A stretch of 64,000 nt of DNA from Agromyces cerinus subsp. cerinus (GTDB lineage Bacteria; Actinomycetota; Actinomycetes; Actinomycetales; Microbacteriaceae). The stretch covers positions 1 to 64,000 of the forward strand of contig NZ_FSRJ01000002.1 in assembly GCF_900142065.1 (NCBI RefSeq), read 5' to 3'. The position numbers were made by a program, and so were the translations under genes. The notes under the pieces were generated by a model, which worked only from the letters and a program-made list of their open reading frames with translations, was not told where the DNA came from and ran no database searches. Positions 26,142-34,997 of the stretch are shown here, in pieces; the stretch's first letter is position 1, and every line of letters begins with the position of its first letter.

Positions 26142-27653
26142 ATGAGCACTCCAATGGTCGGCACAGCACCCGCCATCGATCCAGCGCCCACGAAGGGCCT
26201 CGCGATCGGCAAGCTCGGGCTCTGGGGCTCGACCGTCATCGGCATCGCGTCGACCGCCCCCCTGTTCTCGCTCGCCGCGACCCTCGGCTATGTGATCATC
26301 GCCGTGGGTGCGCAGGCCCCGATCGCGTTCATCCTGGCCTTCGTGCCGATGCTCTTCACGGCCTTCGCCTACCGAGAGCTCAACAACGACGTGCCCGACT
26401 GCGGCACCGTGTTCACCTGGGCGGCGAAGGCGTTCGGCCCGCGCACGGGCTGGATGGCGGGCTGGAGCATCGCCGTGGCCGGCGTGCTCGTCATGGCGAA
26501 CCTCGCCGAGATCGCCTCGGTGTACCTGCTCAGCCTCATCGGCGACGGCTCCCTGGCCGAGGATCGCGTCCTCGTCACCGGCTTCGGCTGCGTCATCATC
26601 GCGGCCATGACCTGGGTGTCGCTGCGCGGCGTCGAGATCGGCGAGCGCATGCAGCAGGTGCTGCTCGCGATCCAGTACCTCGCGATGGCCGCGTTCGTGG
26701 TCGGCTGCCTCATCGGCTTCTTCAGCGGCAACGCGCCCGACGCGACCCCGGTGTCGCTCGACTGGTTCAACCCGTTCCTCGCCGACGGCACCGGCATGGT
26801 GCAGGCGATCCTGCTCGCGCTCTTCATCTACTGGGGCTGGGACACCTGCCTCGCCCTGACCGAGGAGACGAAGGACCCGCGTCGCACCCCGGGTCGCGCA
26901 GCGACGCTCACCACGGTGATCCTGCTGGTCACGTACGTCGGCATCACCGTCGTCGCCATGATGTACGCCGGCCTCGGCGACACCGGCACGGGCCTCGCGA
27001 ACGAGGCGCACGCCGACGACGTGTTCTCGGGTCTCGCCGCGATGGCGATGGGGCCGATGGGCTGGTTCCTCGTGATCGCCGTCGCGATCTCGGCGCTCTC
27101 CTCCTCGCAGACCACGATCCTCCCGACCGCCCGCGGCACCTTCGCCATGGGCGTCTACCAGGCACTGCCCGCGCGGTTCGCGAAGGTGAGCGAGGCATCG
27201 AAGACGCCGACCTTCTCGACGACCCTCGTCGGCGTCATCGCGATCGTCTACTACGCGGGGATGAACCTCGTCTCGACCGACGTGCTCGCCGACTCGCTGC
27301 TCTCCATGGGCCTCGCCATCGCGTTCTTCTACGCCATCGCGAGCTTCGCGTGCGTCTGGTACTTCCGACGCACCCTCTTCGCCAGCCGACGGAACGTCTT
27401 CTACCGTCTCGTCTTCCCGCTGCTCGGCGGACTCTTCATGGCGTGGGCGTTCGTGCAGTCGGCGATCGACATGCTCGACCCCGACTACGGCTACTCGCAG
27501 CTCGCCGGGGTCGGCGGCGCCTTCATCGTCGGCGTCGGCTCGCTGCTGCTCGGCGTGGTGCTCATGTTCGTGTGGGCGCTCTTCCCGGGCTCGCGCGACT
27601 ACTTCCAGAAGCGCTCGCTGAACCGCGACACCGAGGTGCTCGCGCCCGAGTAG
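26142..27653 (+). CDS. APC family permease
   Basis: A 503-residue permease with about twelve membrane segments. It shows the N-terminal GSTVIGIASTAPLFSLAATL and FVPMLFTAFAYRELNNDVPD, a DCGTVFTWAAKAFGPRTGWM segment, and the middle YWGWDTCLALTEETKDPRRT, as in actinobacterial amino acid/amine permeases. ATG 26142 follows GAGAAGGTACCTG; the open frame starts earlier at 26046 inside the operator region. Control by the upstream TetR protein is likely. The gene ends just before a GC-rich tandem repeat. Substrate unknown. Confidence 0.88.
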   Translation: MSTPMVGTAPAIDPAPTKGLAIGKLGLWGSTVIGIASTAPLFSLAATLGYVIIAVGAQAPIAFILAFVPMLFTAFAYRELNNDVPDCGTVFTWAAKAFGPRTGWMAGWSIAVAGVLVMANLAEIASVYLLSLIGDGSLAEDRVLVTGFGCVIIAAMTWVSLRGVEIGERMQQVLLAIQYLAMAAFVVGCLIGFFSGNAPDATPVSLDWFNPFLADGTGMVQAILLALFIYWGWDTCLALTEETKDPRRTPGRAATLTTVILLVTYVGITVVAMMYAGLGDTGTGLANEAHADDVFSGLAAMAMGPMGWFLVIAVAISALSSSQTTILPTARGTFAMGVYQALPARFAKVSEASKTPTFSTTLVGVIAIVYYAGMNLVSTDVLADSLLSMGLAIAFFYAIASFACVWYFRRTLFASRRNVFYRLVFPLLGGLFMAWAFVQSAIDMLDPDYGYSQLAGVGGAFIVGVGSLLLGVVLMFVWALFPGSRDYFQKRSLNRDTEVLAPE

Positions 27654-27666
27654 GGTCCGGCGAGCC

Positions 27667-27785
27667 GGACGGCCCGGACGGCCCGGACGGCCCGGGCGGT
27701 CCGGCCGAGCCCACGGCCCGGCAAGGGGTCCGGCCGAGCCCACGGCCCGGCGAGGGGGTCCGGCCGAGCCCAGGACCCGGCCGGT
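27667..27785. repeat. GC-rich tandem repeats between convergent genes
   Basis: First, GGCCCGGAC repeats three times at about 27669-27697. Then a 29-30-bp unit starting GGTCCGGCCGAGCCCACGGC occurs three times at 27698, 27727 and 27757, the last diverged. It lies between the APC permease and the threonine aldolase, which end against each other. Slippage-prone DNA; a terminator role is possible but not evident. Confidence 0.85.
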
Positions 27786-27790
27786 ACGCG

Positions 27791-28864
27791 CTACGCCGCT
27801 GCGAGCTCCTCGCGGATGCCGGCGACGAACGCGTCGATGTCGGCTTCGCTCGTGTCGAACGAGCACATCCAGCGCACCTCGCCGCGTGCGGCATCCCAGT
27901 CGTAGAAGCGGAACCGCTCGCGGAGCCGGTCGGCCACGCCCGCCGGGAGCGTCGCGAAGACGCCGTTGGACTGCGTCTGCTGCGAGAACCCGAGGCCGGG
28001 CAGCTCACCGGCCGCGATGCCCGCGTCGAGCGCGTCGCGGAGGCGCCGGGCCATCGCGTTCGCGTGGCGCGCGCTGTCGATCCAGAGGTCGCCCTCGTAC
28101 AGCGCGATGAGCTGCGCCGAGGTGAAGCGCATCTTCGAGGCGAGCTGCATGTTCAGCTTGCGCAGGTACTTGAGACCCACGGATGCCTCGGGGTTCAGCA
28201 CCACGATCGCCTCGGCGCCGAGCGCGCCGTTCTTGGTGCCGCCGACGCTCAGCACGTCGACCCCGGCGTCGCGCGTGAAGGCGCGGAGCGGGAGGTCGAG
28301 GGATGCCGCCGCGTTCGAGAGGCGCGCGCCGTCCATGTGCAGGGTCATGCCGCGTTCGTGCACGTGATCGGCGATCGCGCGCACCTCGTCGGCGGTGTAC
28401 GCGGTGCCGAGCTCGGTGGTCTGCGTGATCGACACGACGAGCGGCTGCGCGCGGTGCTCGTCGCCCCAGCCCCACGCCTCGCGGTCGATGAGGTCGATCG
28501 TGAGCTTGCCGTCGGGCGCGGGAACCGTGAGCAGCTTCATGCCGCCGACCCGCTCGGGTGCGCCGCCCTCGTCGGAGTTGATGTGCGCGGTGCTCGCCGA
28601 GATCACGGCGCCCCAGCGGGGGAGCATCGACTGCAGGCCCGTGACGTTCGCCCCCGTGCCGTTGAAGACGGGGAACGCCTCGACGCCCTCGCCGAAGTGC
28701 CGCGCGAAGACCTGCTGCAGGCGCTCGGTGTACACGTCTTCGCCGTAGGCGACCTGGTGGCCGTCGTTGGCGGCGGCGATCGCCGCGAGCACCTCGGGGT
28801 GCACGCCCGAGTAGTTGTCGGAGGCGAATCCGCGGACGGTGGTGTCGTGGAGCTGTTCAGTCAC
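27791..28864 (-). CDS. Low-specificity L-threonine aldolase (beta-eliminating lyase family)
   Basis: A 357-residue fold-type I PLP enzyme. The cofactor lysine is in SVGGTKNGALGAEA. The N-terminal GFASDNYSGVHPEVLAAI and VFNGTGANVTGLQ, and the MDGARLSNAAASL segment that positions PLP, fit threonine aldolases, which cleave threonine or allo-threonine to glycine and acetaldehyde. GTG 28864 has GAGGATGG upstream; the open frame continues to 28954 inside a long inverted repeat. It stands alone downstream of the ABC-2 exporter genes. The family is firm, stereochemistry is not. Confidence 0.88.
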   Translation of the reverse strand: MTEQLHDTTVRGFASDNYSGVHPEVLAAIAAANDGHQVAYGEDVYTERLQQVFARHFGEGVEAFPVFNGTGANVTGLQSMLPRWGAVISASTAHINSDEGGAPERVGGMKLLTVPAPDGKLTIDLIDREAWGWGDEHRAQPLVVSITQTTELGTAYTADEVRAIADHVHERGMTLHMDGARLSNAAASLDLPLRAFTRDAGVDVLSVGGTKNGALGAEAIVVLNPEASVGLKYLRKLNMQLASKMRFTSAQLIALYEGDLWIDSARHANAMARRLRDALDAGIAAGELPGLGFSQQTQSNGVFATLPAGVADRLRERFRFYDWDAARGEVRWMCSFDTSEADIDAFVAGIREELAAA

Positions 28865-28913
28865 CGAACCATCCTCGCATTGCTGCGGAGACTCCGCGTC
28901 GCGCGCTCGAGAC

Positions 28914-28959
28914 GACGCGTGTTGTCGGAATCGGGCGCTGGATTCCGACAACACGCGTC
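28914..28959. terminator. Long perfect inverted repeat (18-bp stem)
   Basis: 28914-28931 pairs perfectly with 28942-28959 around a 10-nt loop. It lies between the end of the ABC-2 permease gene (29009) and the start of the threonine aldolase gene (28864), both leftward, so termination of the exporter operon is the simplest reading. A second role as operator is possible. Confidence 0.72.
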
Positions 28960-29008
28960 CGTTCGCGCCTCGTGGTGCTGCGCGTGGAGCAGGAGGAGAG
29001 CCCCGTGC

Positions 29009-30139
29009 TCAGCTCTTCAGCGCCTCGCCCCACGGCACGCGCGCGCCGGTCTTCAGCAGCGAGCTGCGGTAGATGCGCTCGCCGATCACGACCGCGAGCG
29101 CCGCAGTGGCGAGCAGGATCGCGAGCGACACGAACGGCTCCCACCACTCGGCGCTGCCGAGGAAGACCCGCATCGGCATGCCCACGGGTGCCGAGAACGG
29201 CACGTAGCTCATGATGGCGAGCACGGTCGGGTTGTCGTTGAAGAAGATCACGAGGAAGTAGGGGATCATCACGAGCATCGTCACGGGCGTCGTGACGGTG
29301 CCGATGTCCTCGGCCCGCGAGACGAGCGCCGCCGTCGCCGCGAACAGGGCGGCGAGCATCACGAAGCCGATCGCGAAGAAGACGATGAACCAGATGACCG
29401 ACGGGCCGAGCCCGCCGAGCAGCACCCGCTGGCCGGTGAGCATGAGCCCGAGCAGTGCGAGCACCGCGATCGCGAGGATCTGCCCGAATGCGAGCACGCT
29501 GTTGCCGATCACCTTGCCCGTGAGGAGCGCACGAGCCGACACGGTCGAGAGCAGGATCTCGACGACACGGGTCTGCTTCTCCTCGACGACCGACTGCGCG
29601 ATCGTCGTGCCGAAGGTGAGCGCCGACATGAAGAACACGATGCCGAAGCCGAACGCCACGAAGTACGCGAGCATCGGGTCGACCGCGGCCGGATCGAGCA
29701 GCTCGACCGTCGGGCTCACCGAGAGCGCGGCGACGACCTCGTTCGGCGTCGACTCGAGCCCGAGCACCACGATGCCGAGCGGTTCGGATGCCGCGGGGGC
29801 CACGATCGCCTCGACGTCGCCGTCGCGCAGCATCTGCTCCGCGGCATCCTGATCGGCGGCGGGCACCGCCTCGAGCGCCGGGTTGCCTTCGACGACGTCG
29901 GTCGCGCCGGCGACCACGGCCACCTTCGGCAGCTCGGACTGGGAGCCGAAGACGCTGCCGAGCACGACCGAGGCGAGCACGGCGAGCATGAGCACGCCCG
30001 TCGAGATGAGGAACGCCTTGCTGCGCATGCGCATCGTGATCTCGCGCCCCGAGATGAGCCTGACGGTCTCCACGAAGCCGGGGGTGCTGCGGTCGTCGCT
30101 TCGGCCGCTGGTGCGCGTTGCGCTGGTATCGAGAGTCAC
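29009..30139 (-). CDS. ABC-2 type transporter permease (NatB-like)
   Basis: A 376-residue permease. After a basic N-terminus, the first helix (FLISTGVLMLAVLASVVLGS) is followed by a large extracytoplasmic domain and a C-terminal block of about five helices. The conserved VVEEKQTRVVEILLSTVSAR motif of the NatB/ABC-2 group is present. It works with the ATPase encoded just upstream; GTG 30139 overlaps that gene's stop codon (GTGA). This type of exporter extrudes sodium, peptides or drugs. The longer open frame to 30319 is antisense-like and rejected. Confidence 0.86.
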   Translation of the reverse strand: MTLDTSATRTSGRSDDRSTPGFVETVRLISGREITMRMRSKAFLISTGVLMLAVLASVVLGSVFGSQSELPKVAVVAGATDVVEGNPALEAVPAADQDAAEQMLRDGDVEAIVAPAASEPLGIVVLGLESTPNEVVAALSVSPTVELLDPAAVDPMLAYFVAFGFGIVFFMSALTFGTTIAQSVVEEKQTRVVEILLSTVSARALLTGKVIGNSVLAFGQILAIAVLALLGLMLTGQRVLLGGLGPSVIWFIVFFAIGFVMLAALFAATAALVSRAEDIGTVTTPVTMLVMIPYFLVIFFNDNPTVLAIMSYVPFSAPVGMPMRVFLGSAEWWEPFVSLAILLATAALAVVIGERIYRSSLLKTGARVPWGEALKS

Positions 30140-31020
30140 TGCACGACCTCCGTGAAGATCTGGGCGAGCGTCGTGTGCTCGCGGGTGAAGCTGATGACGT
30201 CGCCGCGGGTGACGGCTTCGGCGAGGGCGGCCCGCCGTGCGGCATCCGACTCGGACTCGAAGACGGCCCAGCCGCCGTCGAAGTCGGCGACGCGGATGCC
30301 GGGCTGCTGGCGCAGCCACCCGAGATCGCCCGAGGTGAGGAGCTCCCAGCGATCGGAGCCGTGCTCGGCGCGGAGGGAGTCGCGACTGCCGGCCGCGGCG
30401 ATGCGGCCGCCCGCGATGATGACGAGGTCGTCGCAGAGCCGCTCGACGATGTCGAGCTGGTGCGAGGAGAACAGCACGGGGGCGCCGGATGCCGCGGCAT
30501 CCGCCAGCACGCCCTGCACGGTCTCGACGGCCATCGGGTCGAGGCCCGAGAACGGCTCGTCGAGCACGAGCACCTCGGGGCGGTGCACGAGCGCCGCCGC
30601 GATCTGGGCCCGCTGCTGGTTGCCGAGCGAGAGCGACTCGATCGTGTCGTTCGTGCGCTCGCCGAGGCCGAGTCGCTCGAGCAGCTCGAGGGCGTTGCGG
30701 TGTGCGGCGGCCGCGCTCCAGCCGTGCAGGCGGGCCAGGTAGACCGTCTGCTCGAGCACGCGCATCTTCGGGTAGAGCCCGCGCTCCTCGGGCATGTAGC
30801 CGAAGCGGCGACGGTCGGCGCTCGTCAGCGCCTCGCCGCCGAGCGTGACGGTGCCGCCGTCGGAGGCGAGCACGCCGAGGACGATGCGCATCGTCGTGGT
30901 CTTGCCGGCGCCGTTGCCGCCGACGAAGCCGGTGAGCCGGCCGTCGCCGACGGTGAAGCTCACCTGGTCGAGGGCGAGGCGCTCGCCGTAGCGCTTGGTG
31001 ACGTCGTGGAGTTCGAGCAT
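30136..31020 (-). CDS. ABC transporter ATP-binding protein (NatA-like)
   Basis: A 294-residue ATPase with Walker A GGNGAGKTTT, signature LSLGNQQRAQ, Walker B VLVLDEPFSGLDP and a switch His in SSHQLD. The C-terminal 80 residues follow the DUF4162 pattern common to exporter ATPases. It forms a two-gene operon with the permease at 29009. Upstream is the Lrp/AsnC gene in the same direction, 116 bp away, probably a separate unit. Confidence 0.9.
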   Translation of the reverse strand: MLELHDVTKRYGERLALDQVSFTVGDGRLTGFVGGNGAGKTTTMRIVLGVLASDGGTVTLGGEALTSADRRRFGYMPEERGLYPKMRVLEQTVYLARLHGWSAAAAHRNALELLERLGLGERTNDTIESLSLGNQQRAQIAAALVHRPEVLVLDEPFSGLDPMAVETVQGVLADAAASGAPVLFSSHQLDIVERLCDDLVIIAGGRIAAAGSRDSLRAEHGSDRWELLTSGDLGWLRQQPGIRVADFDGGWAVFESESDAARRAALAEAVTRGDVISFTREHTTLAQIFTEVVQ

Positions 31021-31136
31021 GGCTCCACGGTACGGATGGCGCGCGCTCGCGGCATCCGTCGTGCGGCGGGTTCTCGGACGTCGCGCCGCTCGCGACTCGC
31101 CCGTGCGGGGGAGGCGCTCGCCGCGAGTGGGCCCCC

Positions 31137-31613
31137 TCAGGCCGAGCCGGTGAGCGGGCGGGCCTCGAAGAGGGTGCGCAGCACGATCGTCGCGCGCACC
31201 TGTGCCGGGAGGGAGGTGCGCAGGCGCACGAGCAGGTCGGCGAGATCGGCGGTCGTCGCCATCCGGGCGACCGCGAGGTGGCCGGCGTCGCCCGAGACCG
31301 CGTAGCAGGACTCGATCTCGGGGTAGGCGCCGAGCCGGGCGCCGAGGTCGCCGACGGACGCGGGGTCGAGCACGGAGATCTCGAGGAAGGCGGACACCGG
31401 CAGGCCGACCGCGTGCGGGTCGATGACTGCGCGATAGCCGGTGATGACGCCGCGCTGCTCGAGGCGCTGCACGCGCGACTGCACGGCCGAGGTCGAGAGG
31501 CCGGTCAGTGTCGCGAGTGTGGCGAGCGTCGTGCGGCCGTCGACGGCGAGCGCCGAGACGATGCGCTGGTCGATGTCGTTGTCGAGACGTGGTGTCGCGG
31601 TCGGCTCGCTCAT
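31137..31613 (-). CDS. Lrp/AsnC family transcriptional regulator
   Basis: A 158-residue regulator. The N-terminal HTH is LATLATLTGLSTSAVQSRVQ followed by RLEQRGVITGYRAVID. The C-terminal AsnC/RAM domain (FLEISVLDPASVGDLGARL, then ESCYAVSGDAGHLAVARM) binds amino acids. ATG 31613 has GGAG upstream; the frame is open to 31676. It faces away from the peptide-importer operon that begins at 31990, so it is a candidate controller of the island, sensing an imported amino acid. No direct proof. Confidence 0.88.
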   Translation of the reverse strand: MSEPTATPRLDNDIDQRIVSALAVDGRTTLATLATLTGLSTSAVQSRVQRLEQRGVITGYRAVIDPHAVGLPVSAFLEISVLDPASVGDLGARLGAYPEIESCYAVSGDAGHLAVARMATTADLADLLVRLRTSLPAQVRATIVLRTLFEARPLTGSA

Positions 31614-31989
31614 GCGCTCCACGATAGTGCGCGGAACCGGTGAGGGCTTCGGCGGGGTTCGTCTCGTTCGGCGCATGAGATAGGGTTCAGATGTTCAGCC
31701 TGGAGCAATGGAGCCCGGCTCGACCGACCCGAGGATCGAGCGGCCCCCTCCGCGATATGCGGCAGATGTGCTCCGGGTTGATTGTGATGCCATCCGAGTG
31801 GCAATTTTCCGACGAGAGCTCCGGTATCTCGGATTTTCGCCGCACCCAGCAGGGATCGCGCGGATTGTTGCCGTTCGGTAAATTCCGATACGAATCGTAT
31901 CTTCGTTGTTGACTATTCATCTCCTCATCATGTTCCCTTGCTAGAGATCCGAGTTCTGCATCACATGTCCGACTCATCAGCGAAGGAAT
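31614..31989. other. Divergent regulatory region, 376 bp, no gene
   Basis: The gap between the Lrp/AsnC gene and the solute-binding-protein gene. From about 31770 it is clearly less GC-rich than the rest of the window, as expected for promoters. It contains the palindrome at 31888-31900 and a TTGACT at 31909-31914 that could be a -35 element, although no good -10 follows at the normal distance. I see no open frame with real protein character. Confidence 0.6.
31888..31900. promoter_or_regulatory. Island palindrome, site 1 (ATACGAATCGTAT)
   Basis: Flanking G and C make a 15-bp inverted repeat (7-bp arms, 1-nt centre) about 90 bp before the solute-binding-protein gene. The same consensus (ATAYGAAKCRTAT) recurs at 42022 and 42109, upstream of the other two units of the island. 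Confidence 0.65.
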
Positions 31990-33864
31990 ATGAAACGTAT
32001 GCGTGCTACACCAGCCCCCAGAAACGGGAAGGCGCGACGCCGGTTGTCCACCGTCGCCGCGGTCACCCTCGCGGCGTGTCTCGCGATCGGCCCGGCCGCG
32101 ACCGCGTTCGCGGCACCGGTCGTCGCTGAAGCGAGCCCTTCGGCGACGGAGAGCGCCGACGCCAAGACGTTGCGCATCGCGACGGCCGGCTTCGTCGACA
32201 CCTTCAACCCGTTCATCTCGATCTACCTGACGCCGACGAACATCATCCGGTACGTCTACGAGAGCCTCGTGCAGAACGACGCCGAAGACGGTTCCCCGAC
32301 CGCGGGCCTCGCAGAGGAATGGGAGGCCAGCCCCGACGGCATGACCTGGACCTTCACCCTGCACGAGGGCATGAAGTGGTCCGACGACGAGCCGATCACC
32401 TCGGCCGACGTGAAGTACACCTACGAGTCGATGATGAACGACCCGATGCTCGGCACCGCCAACGGCAACCTCGTGGCGAACTTCGAGAGCATCGAGACGC
32501 CCGACGACCTCACCGTCGTCATCAACCTCAAGACGCCGCAGGCGCCGAACCCCGGCACCGAGATCCCCGTGCTCCCCGAGCACATCTGGTCCGAAGTCGA
32601 CGATCCGACGACCTTCGCCAACGACGCCGACGTCGTGGGCTCCGGGCCGTACACGCTCGAGAGCTACTCGGCGAACCAGTCGATCATCCTCAAGGCGAAC
32701 CCCAACTTCTGGCGGGGCGCCCCCAAGATCGACGGCATCCAGTACATCTACTACACGAACTCCGACGCCCAGATCCAGGCGCTGCGCGCCGGCGAGGTCG
32801 ACCTCGTGACCGGGCTCACCGACACCCAGATGACGGCGCTCGAAGGCGAAGAGGGCATCACGACCCACGCCGGCACGGGCCGTCGCTTCACCTCGATCAG
32901 CGTGAACGCCGGAGCCGAGACGCCCGAGGGCGTCGCCTACGGCACCGGCAGCCCTGCCCTCAAGGAGCCCGCCGTGCGCGAGGCGATCCGCCTCGGCATC
33001 GACCAGGAGTCGCTGCTGAAGAACGTGCTGGGCGGCTACGGCGCTCCCGCCACGAGCTTCATCCCGATCGCGTTCGAGAAGTGGCACCTGCCCGACGACG
33101 ACGAGGCGATCGTGTCGTTCGATCCCGACGCCGCGATGGCCAAGCTCGATGACGCCGGCTGGGTCGCCGGCGCCGACGGCATCCGCGAGAAGGACGGGAA
33201 CCGACTCTCGATCCGCCTGCTCGCCGACGCGGAGGACATCGTCGAGATGTCGACCGCCGAGTACCTCGTGCCCTGGATGGCGAACATCGGCGTCGAGCTG
33301 AAGCTCGAGACCACCGACAGCGACACGATCTCGGACCGCACGGCGGTCAGCGACTACGACCTGTACTTCTCCGGGTGGAGCGTCAACCCCGACCCCGACT
33401 ACCAGCTCGGCATCAACCTGTGCTCCTCGCGTCCCGACGCCGAGGGCAACGGCGCCACGAGCCAGGACGGCTACTGCAACCCCGAGTTCGACGCCCTCTA
33501 CGCAGAGCAGCACTCGGAGCTCGACGAGGCCAAGCGCGCCGAGATCGTGCACGACATGCTGCGCATGCACTACGAGGACGTCGCGCAGATCACCCTCTGG
33601 TACGGCCAGTCGCTCGAGGCGTACCGCTCCGACCGCTTCACGGGCTTCACCACGCAGCCCGCCGACAACGGCATCATCGCGAACCAGGCCGGCTACTGGG
33701 GCTACTACACGGTGGAGCCCGTCGTCGACGAGGCTTCGTCGGCCGCTGAGCAGTCCGGCCCGGGTGCCGCGCTCTGGATCGGCCTCGGCGTGCTCGTCGT
33801 CGCCGCCGGTGTCGTGGCGATCGTGATCGTGCGACGGCGCAAGACCGCGGGCGACCGCGAGTAG
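31990..33864 (+). CDS. Oligopeptide ABC transporter substrate-binding protein (SBP_bac_5)
   Basis: A 624-residue extracytoplasmic solute-binding protein. The signal sequence (TVAAVTLAACLAIGPAATAF) has both a possible lipobox LAAC at 27-30 and an AFA-A cleavage site. The mature part fits family 5: an AGLAEEWEASPDGMTWTFTL stretch, VSFDPDAAMAKLDDAGW, and SGWSVNPDPDYQLGINL near the end. Unusually there is also a C-terminal membrane helix (LWIGLGVLVVAAGVVAIVIV) with a basic tail, which would anchor it. First gene of the importer operon; the next gene follows a hairpin at 33878-33914. Peptides are the likely cargo. Confidence 0.9.
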   Translation: MKRMRATPAPRNGKARRRLSTVAAVTLAACLAIGPAATAFAAPVVAEASPSATESADAKTLRIATAGFVDTFNPFISIYLTPTNIIRYVYESLVQNDAEDGSPTAGLAEEWEASPDGMTWTFTLHEGMKWSDDEPITSADVKYTYESMMNDPMLGTANGNLVANFESIETPDDLTVVINLKTPQAPNPGTEIPVLPEHIWSEVDDPTTFANDADVVGSGPYTLESYSANQSIILKANPNFWRGAPKIDGIQYIYYTNSDAQIQALRAGEVDLVTGLTDTQMTALEGEEGITTHAGTGRRFTSISVNAGAETPEGVAYGTGSPALKEPAVREAIRLGIDQESLLKNVLGGYGAPATSFIPIAFEKWHLPDDDEAIVSFDPDAAMAKLDDAGWVAGADGIREKDGNRLSIRLLADAEDIVEMSTAEYLVPWMANIGVELKLETTDSDTISDRTAVSDYDLYFSGWSVNPDPDYQLGINLCSSRPDAEGNGATSQDGYCNPEFDALYAEQHSELDEAKRAEIVHDMLRMHYEDVAQITLWYGQSLEAYRSDRFTGFTTQPADNGIIANQAGYWGYYTVEPVVDEASSAAEQSGPGAALWIGLGVLVVAAGVVAIVIVRRRKTAGDRE

Positions 33865-33877
33865 CGTTCTCGCACTG

Positions 33878-33914
33878 CCCGGTCGGGTGCCGCACCCCGC
33901 GGCATCCGACCGGG
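33878..33914 (+). terminator. Intercistronic hairpin after the binding-protein gene
   Basis: A 14-bp stem with one G-T pair (33878-33891 with 33901-33914) lies between the solute-binding protein and the first permease gene, with no T tract. Such hairpins commonly reduce read-through or protect the upstream mRNA so that the binding protein is made in excess. Confidence 0.6.
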
Positions 33915-33953
33915 CGACCGACGTCGGGCGCAGGAAGAAGGAGACGGAGCGCA

Positions 33954-34997
33954 ATGACAGACACGATCACCCCCGTGAACGCGGAGGTGCACGACGAGAA
34001 GCTCGCCGAGGAATCGCCGACGCGTTCCTCGTTCCTGGGCTACTTCGGCACCAAGCTCGGCGGGGCGCTCATCAGCCTCGTCATGGTCGTGCTGCTCGGC
34101 TTCTTCGCGTTCCGAGTGCTGCCGGGCGACCCGGTGCGGCGCATCGCGCAGGAACGCCCGATGAGCCCCGAGCAGATCGCGGAGCTCCGCAGGCAGTACG
34201 GCCTCGACAAGCCCGTCACGCAGCAGTTCCTCGACTACCTGGTCAACATCTTCACCGGCAACCTCGGCGAGAGTTACGTGTACCGCACCCCGGTGAGCGA
34301 GCTGATCGGGCAGTACCTCGGCCCGACCCTCCTGCTCACCGGCACCTCCGCGATCATCGCGATCGCACTCGGGCTGTGGCTCGGCCAGCGCGCTGCCTGG
34401 CGCAACGGCTCGCTCTTCGACAAGATCGCCACCGGCACCTCGCTCACCCTGTGGTCGGTGCCCACGTTCTGGCTCGCGCTGATCCTCCTCATGATCTTCG
34501 GCGGCACACTGCGCTGGTTCCCGACGGGCGGCATGGTCAGCCCCGGCGTCGAGCCGGGCACCTTCGACTACGTCGTCGACGTCGCCCGCCACATGGTGCT
34601 CCCCGTGGTCACGATGGTCGCGGTGGTCTTCGCCCAGTACCTCATGGTCATGCGCGCGTCGCTCCTCGAGGAGAAGTCGTCCGACTACCTGACGACCGCG
34701 CGGGCGAAGGGCCTGCGCGACGACCTCGTGCGTCGCCGGCACGCGGTGCCGAACGCGCTGCTGCCCACGGTCACCCTCGTCTTCATGCACATCGGCGGTC
34801 TCGTGGCCGGCGCCGTCACGGTCGAGACGGTCTTCTCCTGGCCCGGTCTCGGCAAGCTCACCTACGAGGCCATCAGCGGCCCCGACATGCCCCTGCTGCA
34901 GGGCACCTTCGTCGTCTTCTCGACGATCATCATCGTCATGAATCTCATCGCCGACCTCATCTATCGGCAGCTCGACCCGAGAGTGAGGCGCGCATGA
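33954..34997 (+). CDS. Oligopeptide ABC transporter permease (DppB/OppB type)
   Basis: A 347-residue permease. The N-terminal helix (LISLVMVVLLGFFAFRVLPG) leads into the conserved DPVRRI segment; EQIAELRRQYGLDKPVTQQF is typical of the DppB branch. The permease EAA-like loop is YLTTARAKGLRDDLVRRRHA, and about six helices are present. GGAGACGGAGCGCA precedes the ATG. Its stop overlaps the start of the second permease (ATGA). Confidence 0.9.
   Translation: MTDTITPVNAEVHDEKLAEESPTRSSFLGYFGTKLGGALISLVMVVLLGFFAFRVLPGDPVRRIAQERPMSPEQIAELRRQYGLDKPVTQQFLDYLVNIFTGNLGESYVYRTPVSELIGQYLGPTLLLTGTSAIIAIALGLWLGQRAAWRNGSLFDKIATGTSLTLWSVPTFWLALILLMIFGGTLRWFPTGGMVSPGVEPGTFDYVVDVARHMVLPVVTMVAVVFAQYLMVMRASLLEEKSSDYLTTARAKGLRDDLVRRRHAVPNALLPTVTLVFMHIGGLVAGAVTVETVFSWPGLGKLTYEAISGPDMPLLQGTFVVFSTIIIVMNLIADLIYRQLDPRVRRA

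Noticed and set aside
27698-27785. Possible short CRISPR array
   Set aside because: The units are directly adjacent with no unique spacers and no cas genes are nearby; it is a minisatellite.
26069-30742. A 1557-codon open frame on the + strand spanning the APC permease, aldolase and exporter genes
   Set aside because: Product is Arg/His/Ala-rich low-complexity sequence typical of high-GC shadow frames; the overlapping frames encode well-conserved families.
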